A stretch of DNA of 64,000 nt from the IMG/VR virus record IMGVR_UViG_3300030329_003548, positions 23,297 through 87,296 of that record; one strand, 5' to 3'. Below, one piece after another: positions 60,716 to 64,000 of the stretch. The stretch comes from a virus. Position 1 is the stretch's first letter, and each line of letters begins with the position of its first letter. The notes beneath the pieces were generated by a model. It saw nothing but the letters and a program-made list of their open reading frames with translations. It did not search any database and had not been told where the DNA came from. The position numbers and the translations under genes are program-made.

Positions 60716-61561
60716 ATGAGGATAGGCATTGTAGGTAACGGATACGTTGGACAAGCAACATCACTTCTAAGTAACAAAGACACAGATCTATACATATATG
60801 ACATAGATCCAGACAAGAGGGTTCCCAATAAAGACCTATCATTGCAGTCAGTAGCAAATGACTGTGACATAGTGTTTGTCTGTGTTCCAACCCCTATGGA
60901 TATGTCTACGGGTAAATGTCACACAAACATTGTGGAGAGCGTAGTATCTGACCTAAAGAACCATAATTCTAACGTTAATATTGTAGTGAGATCTACTGTA
61001 CCTGTAGGTCTCTGTGATTCGTTAAATGTAAACTTCATGCCTGAGTTTTTAACTGAGAGAAACTGGAGAAACGATGTCCGAACATGCGTTGATTGGGTAG
61101 TAGGCTGTAGCGGTGATGATGAATTTCAAGATAAGGTTCGGACATTATTTAAGTATGCAGCTAGACACAATAAAGTAAACCCTGGCTTTAGATTACACTT
61201 TATTGGGTGCCGAGAAGCTGAGCTATGTAAGTACGCACGTAATGTATTTCTATCAACAAAAGTGTCATTCTTTAACGAGATGCATCAATTTTGTGAAGCA
61301 GCAGGTATCGACTATGAGTCAGTTCGCTTACTGACTGGATTAGATCCTCGTATCGGTGAAAGCCATACGCAAGTACCTGGCCCTGATGGTAAGAAGGGAT
61401 TTGGTGGTACGTGTTTTCCGAAAGATACTAGCTCTCTATATATGCAAATGAAAAACGTTGGTGTTGAGCCAATAGTTATTGACGCAATTATAAAGAGAAA
61501 TCAGACAATTGATCGTCCAGAAGAAGACTGGAAAGACGATAAGGGTAGAGCTGTCATCTAA
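60716..61561 (+). CDS. UDP-glucose/GDP-mannose dehydrogenase-like protein lacking the C-terminal domain
   Basis: The product has 281 residues. I start at MRIGIVGNGYVGQ, just past the SleB stop; an ATG at 60707 would overlap it. GNGYVG is the NAD-binding motif. Nearby elements include VRSTVPVG, FMPEFLTE and YARNVFLSTKVSFFNE. The catalytic Cys is C233 in GGTCFPKD. Bacterial enzymes have about 390 or more residues; this one ends soon after the catalytic block, so the C-terminal UDP-binding domain is absent. It would oxidise a UDP- or GDP-hexose to a uronate if active, and may feed the glycan cluster. Confidence 0.8.
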   Translation: MRIGIVGNGYVGQATSLLSNKDTDLYIYDIDPDKRVPNKDLSLQSVANDCDIVFVCVPTPMDMSTGKCHTNIVESVVSDLKNHNSNVNIVVRSTVPVGLCDSLNVNFMPEFLTERNWRNDVRTCVDWVVGCSGDDEFQDKVRTLFKYAARHNKVNPGFRLHFIGCREAELCKYARNVFLSTKVSFFNEMHQFCEAAGIDYESVRLLTGLDPRIGESHTQVPGPDGKKGFGGTCFPKDTSSLYMQMKNVGVEPIVIDAIIKRNQTIDRPEEDWKDDKGRAVI

Positions 61562-61603
61562 TTGGGTTGAACTTCCCTATAGTGTGAGCTAAGTATTTGC
61601 AAC

Positions 61604-62542
61604 ATGAAGCTGATTAAAACTACTCTCCTATCGTTGCTTATTGCTGGATCAAGTCTGGCGCAAGAAGCCAAGAAGACAACCGCGGATTATCTCCAAGATG
61701 TATCCGTGACTATTCGATCTGAAGGTACCTGGTCCGCAGGTGAAGGTTCAGGCGTAATTTTTTCTAGAAAAGACAAAGACGGTAACACTGTCAATTTTGT
61801 ATGGACTGCTGCGCACGTGATTGACAATTTACGGACAGAGAGGAAAGTTATCGTTAACGGTGCACCTCGTACTGTCGTAACATTTAAGGATGCAAAGATC
61901 ATTAAGGTCATTCGTCAAGGTGGTAGAGCAGTTGGTCGCTTAGAACTAGATGCAGAGGTATTAAAATACTCTGATGCTGATGATGGCCATGACTTAGCAC
62001 TACTCAAAGTACGTAAGCTCAATTTCGTAGATGACACAGTTAAATTTTATCTAGATGAAACTATTCCTAAATTAGGAACTGATTTATGGCATGTTGGCTC
62101 ACTGCTCGGTCAAATGGGATCAAACAGTATGACTGACGGTATCTATTCTCAAACTGGTCGATTGATCCCACAACTTAATAAGCATGTGTTTGACCAAACT
62201 ACAGTCGCCGCTTTCCCGGGCTCATCCGGCGGTGGCGTGTTTTTGAAGTCCGATGCTCGTTATGTGGGTATGTTGGTAAGAGGTGCAGGAGAGACCTTTA
62301 ACCTAATCGTACCAGTCCGTCGTATGGTTCAGTGGTGTGAGAAGAATAAGATCATGTGGGCACTTGATCCTAAAATTAAGATGCCAACTGATGCTGAACT
62401 TGCAAAAATTCCTGTAGAGGATGTTGGTGCTGACTTCAGCGAAGAGAACGAAGAAAAGAAACGCAAGAAACGTGCTCTTGTGGAGAAGGAATATCCGTTC
62501 TTGCTGAGAACAGAGCAACTGAAAGAGCTACAGGTTAAATAA
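61604..62542 (+). CDS. Secreted trypsin-like serine protease
   Basis: The product has 312 residues. A signal peptide (MKLIKTTLLSLLIAGSSLAQ) has a likely cut after A19. The triad is H71 in TAAHV, D130 in GHDLALL and S208 in FPGSSGGGVF, spaced as in HtrA-like proteases, but no PDZ domain follows. The C-terminal tail is charged and coiled (EENEEKKRKKRALVEKE). It would act outside the cytoplasm, perhaps on envelope or lysis-related proteins. It is transcribed after the dehydrogenase gene and followed by a terminator. Confidence 0.88.
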   Translation: MKLIKTTLLSLLIAGSSLAQEAKKTTADYLQDVSVTIRSEGTWSAGEGSGVIFSRKDKDGNTVNFVWTAAHVIDNLRTERKVIVNGAPRTVVTFKDAKIIKVIRQGGRAVGRLELDAEVLKYSDADDGHDLALLKVRKLNFVDDTVKFYLDETIPKLGTDLWHVGSLLGQMGSNSMTDGIYSQTGRLIPQLNKHVFDQTTVAAFPGSSGGGVFLKSDARYVGMLVRGAGETFNLIVPVRRMVQWCEKNKIMWALDPKIKMPTDAELAKIPVEDVGADFSEENEEKKRKKRALVEKEYPFLLRTEQLKELQVK

Positions 62543-62570
62543 CTAGGGGGTGTAGTCGGGTGGAGAACTA

Positions 62571-62597
62571 AGCGGTCCGAAAGGGCCGCTTTTTTTA
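62571..62597 (+). terminator. Intrinsic terminator after the protease gene
   Basis: AGCGGTCC and GGGCCGCT pair (one G-U) around GAAA at 62571-62590, followed by T-rich DNA. It overlaps the 3' end of the convergent minus-strand gene. Confidence 0.93.
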
Positions 62598-63101
62598 TGA
62601 TGGTGGTAGACCTGGTACTGGACCGGACACGGGCATAGGTTGCCTGATTGCTTTTCTGTCCTGTTGATCAAGCGGTCGTTGGATATTTATTTCAATATCT
62701 TTCTCTGCACTATCAGAGTCTAAATTTTTCATTAACATCCATGCACCTAAAAGAGTGAATCCACCTATCACCGCCCCAGTCATCGGGTCTTTAAGACCTG
62801 CTTCCCACGCATTCCGCGCGGCAGTAGTGAGACCGTCTGCCAAAATTCCCGCCCCCTTCACCGCCATGTCAGAAGCAACACCTACACCTGTATCTACCAC
62901 CGACCCAGTAATACGGCCTTGATTCAATGCCAGATCAGCGCCAACAGCAGTACCAGCAACTCGCCCTTTGGCTATATTACTAAGACCTGTTTTTGCAGGA
63001 TCTTTTGTAAATAACCACCTGAGTAGACGATAGAATCCTGAAGCTCGCCCTTCAGTGACCATGTACTGCTCATAAATTAGATGTGAATCTCTATCTCGCA
63101 T
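62595..63101 (-). CDS. Virion-type protein with capsid-targeting-like N-terminus
   Basis: The product has 168 residues. The N-terminus MRDRDSHLIYEQYMVTEG matches the gene at the left edge (MxDxDxxLIxExYxxTE), again with a TE-G junction like a T4 prohead-protease site. The middle contains two hydrophobic Gly/Ala-rich stretches (VAGTAVGADLALNQ; TGAVIGGFTLLGAWML) that could insert in a membrane. The C-terminus is Pro-rich. A late box precedes it. A head-packaged protein injected with DNA is an inference from the targeting-like start. Confidence 0.75.
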   Translation of the reverse strand: MRDRDSHLIYEQYMVTEGRASGFYRLLRWLFTKDPAKTGLSNIAKGRVAGTAVGADLALNQGRITGSVVDTGVGVASDMAVKGAGILADGLTTAARNAWEAGLKDPMTGAVIGGFTLLGAWMLMKNLDSDSAEKDIEINIQRPLDQQDRKAIRQPMPVSGPVPGLPPS

Positions 63102-63109
63102 TGCAGCTG

Positions 63110-63121
63110 TAAATATTTAGT
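63110..63121. promoter_or_regulatory. Palindromic TAAATATTTA late-box pair before the tmRNA
   Basis: The minus-strand ACTAAATA (63114-63121) lies 12 nt before the ATG at 63101, and plus-strand GTAAATA (63109-63115) points to the tmRNA. The core repeats the one at 1215-1224. Confidence 0.55.
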
Positions 63122-63142
63122 GGATCTTGTTGCATTTGACAC

Positions 63143-63148
63143 TATAAT
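63143..63148 (+). promoter_or_regulatory. TATAAT -10 element of the tmRNA gene
   Basis: TATAAT lies 18 nt before the mature tmRNA 5' end, leaving a short leader for RNase P. No good -35 hexamer is seen at 16-18 bp spacing. Confidence 0.55.
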
Positions 63149-63166
63149 GGCATTAAATACTATTGA

Positions 63167-63559
63167 GGGGCAGTAATGGATTCGACTTATTGTTGATGAT
63201 CATGAATTGCACGCCGAGATACCGATGGTCTCGTAAAACTCGGACACAGATAATTGGCAAGAACAAAGTATCTGAACTCTTTGCGAAGGTAGCGGACATG
63301 TTCCAAGCTACTCCCAAGCAAGAGCTTGCGCTCGCCTAGATAGGGCGAACGTCGTATAACTGAAGGTTGTAGGTTATATGGCGCAAATACAACCTGCAGT
63401 ATGGTAACCCTGGCGAGGGTCCATACCAAGTCCTACGCTAGGCTATATGGGGGTCTGCCGGCCTTGACCCATATAGCCGAACTTAAAGGCCGGATAAGCG
63501 TGTAGAGGTTGATAGGAGTCACCCTAAGGACGCGGGTTCGACTCCCGCCTGCTCCACCA
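63167..63559 (+). ncRNA. ssrA: tmRNA (transfer-messenger RNA), one-piece, with encoded CCA
   Basis: It rescues stalled ribosomes and adds a degradation tag. The acceptor stem is GGGGCAG (63167-63173) with CTGCTCC plus ACCA, including the G3-U70 pair that alanyl-tRNA synthetase reads. The T arm is GCGGG-TTCGACT-CCCGC. The resume codon is probably GGC at 63256, followed by 27 codons to TAG at 63337-63339. The tag starts GKNKVSELFAK and ends QELALA, an Ala-rich hydrophobic end as in proteolysis tags. It is a single, non-permuted RNA. A GK(N/T) start resembles tags of Gram-positive bacteria more than the usual ANDE type. Confidence 0.95.
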
Positions 63560-63566
63560 ATTTTTT

Positions 63567-63683
63567 ATGGAAAAGTTGTTTCAATGGTATCTTGACATAA
63601 TGACCAGCAAATGGGGATATAATATAGCCATTTGGGTCTTTCCACCTCTTGCAATCTGGAAGATAACCGACATCCTCTTCTAA
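63567..63683 (+). CDS. Possible 38-residue membrane peptide
   Basis: MEKLFQWYLDIMTSKWGYNI begins a short peptide with a hydrophobic segment (AIWVFPPLAIWKI). It sits directly after the tmRNA, with no Shine-Dalgarno sequence. The stop lies 4 nt before the next ATG, so it may be a small membrane protein or simply spacer. Low support. Confidence 0.35.
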   Translation: MEKLFQWYLDIMTSKWGYNIAIWVFPPLAIWKITDILF

Positions 63684-63687
63684 TATC

Positions 63688-64000
63688 ATGACTGCTGAAA
63701 CGTGGCACATTCCTTTAGGACGAAGCTACTACACAGTACAGCAAGCTCTCAATACTATGGATAGCTTTAAGCTCGATCAGAATGATGTACCTTTCATTAT
63801 CAGACTATTCGAGAATCCAAAATACAATTTACTTCCCGGAGCTGTCACACTAGACAATCATGACATAATTCATGTCCTATTAAGCAGAGGTTTATTAGTC
63901 AAAGATGAAGCATTCGTTATAGGGTTCACAATGGGGTCTACTAATCGACTGACCAGATTAAACAAGGCTATATTCAAAGCTGTTACTAGGTTTTTATATC
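63688..64000 (+). CDS. Partial protein of a conserved uncharacterised family
   Basis: It is open from ATG 63688 to the right window edge, 104 codons. It contains LPGAVTLDNHDIIHVLLSRGLLVKDEAFVIGFTMGST, a HD-x-IH-x-LL-x-RGLL-x-x-DEAFVIGFTMG block that I recall from cyanobacterial and cyanophage proteins of unknown function. Paired His residues could bind metal. The rest of the gene is outside the window. Confidence 0.6.
   Translation, partial: MTAETWHIPLGRSYYTVQQALNTMDSFKLDQNDVPFIIRLFENPKYNLLPGAVTLDNHDIIHVLLSRGLLVKDEAFVIGFTMGSTNRLTRLNKAIFKAVTRFLY

Noticed and set aside
63187-63429. Minus-strand ORF within the tmRNA gene
   Set aside because: It is fully covered by the structured tmRNA and has no promoter or Shine-Dalgarno sequence.
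63167-63559. Prophage attachment site at the tmRNA 3' end
   Set aside because: No integrase gene or duplicated tmRNA end is present, and the gene is complete and set among phage genes of a lytic T4-like genome.
63519-63710. Minus-strand ORF opposite the tmRNA 3' end
   Set aside because: Its start sequence is the antisense of the T arm and CCA end of the tmRNA; such antisense ORFs are common artefacts.
1-64000. CRISPR array or tRNA genes
   Set aside because: No regularly spaced identical repeats were seen and no tRNA cloverleaf other than the tmRNA ends was recognised by eye; a covariance-model scan would be needed to exclude a tRNA fully.

Overview
The window is part of the genome of an AT-rich, T4-like myovirus. 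The evidence is the gene set: a gp17 terminase large subunit, gp18 sheath, gp19 tube, gp53, gp25 and gp6 baseplate proteins, a gp44 clamp loader, and a recurrent NATAAATA late-promoter box in front of virion genes. The long S74-type fibres and several small genes look like those of marine T4-like phages. The host cannot be fixed. The Clp ATPase carries a UVR motif, which is commoner in cyanobacteria, Gram-positive bacteria and Bacteroidetes than in proteobacteria, but this is only a hint.

Layout. 1-1213 (minus): two virion-type genes, the first cut by the window edge. 1244-16807 (plus): terminase, tail tube and sheath, tape measure and baseplate genes. 16790-19609: a mixed island with a gp16-like gene (minus), dUTPase, a 35-residue basic peptide and a clamp loader behind a sigma70 promoter, and a virion-type gene (minus). 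19666-28998: gp25, gp6 and two very large baseplate-type proteins. 29031-46380: an adhesion region with four fibres ending in S74 chaperone domains (one short and degenerate), an L-type lectin-like protein, a split LamG/propeller protein and small adaptor proteins. 46385-54441: a tightly overlapped cluster of glycan-type enzymes: a DxD glycosyltransferase, four GT29-like (sialyltransferase-type) paralogues, two radical SAM/SPASM paralogues, a 2OG-Fe(II) oxygenase, a PLP aminotransferase, a ParB/Srx-like protein and a GT-B-like protein. 54447-55621: two more virion-type genes. 55673-63101: a ClpC-like unfoldase, an HExxH metalloprotease, a DUF932 protein, a SleB-type cell-wall hydrolase, a short UDP-sugar dehydrogenase, a secreted trypsin-like protease and a minus-strand virion-type gene. 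63167-63559: a complete one-piece tmRNA with a 27-residue tag. The last gene runs off the right edge.

How it works together. Most genes build and assemble the contractile tail and adhesion apparatus. About twenty late boxes lie mostly 5-12 nt before a start codon, usually without a Shine-Dalgarno sequence, so with T4-like geometry many late mRNAs would be leaderless or nearly so. The enzyme cluster sits inside the adhesion region between virion genes. I infer that it decorates virion proteins or remodels a surface glycan with an unusual sugar. The tmRNA and Clp unfoldase together suggest phage-directed ribosome rescue and proteolysis. Three minus-strand genes share T4-like capsid-targeting N-termini and may encode proteins packaged in the head and injected.

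Everything here was read by eye. No alignments, structure predictions or database searches were run, so family assignments rest on recognised motifs.
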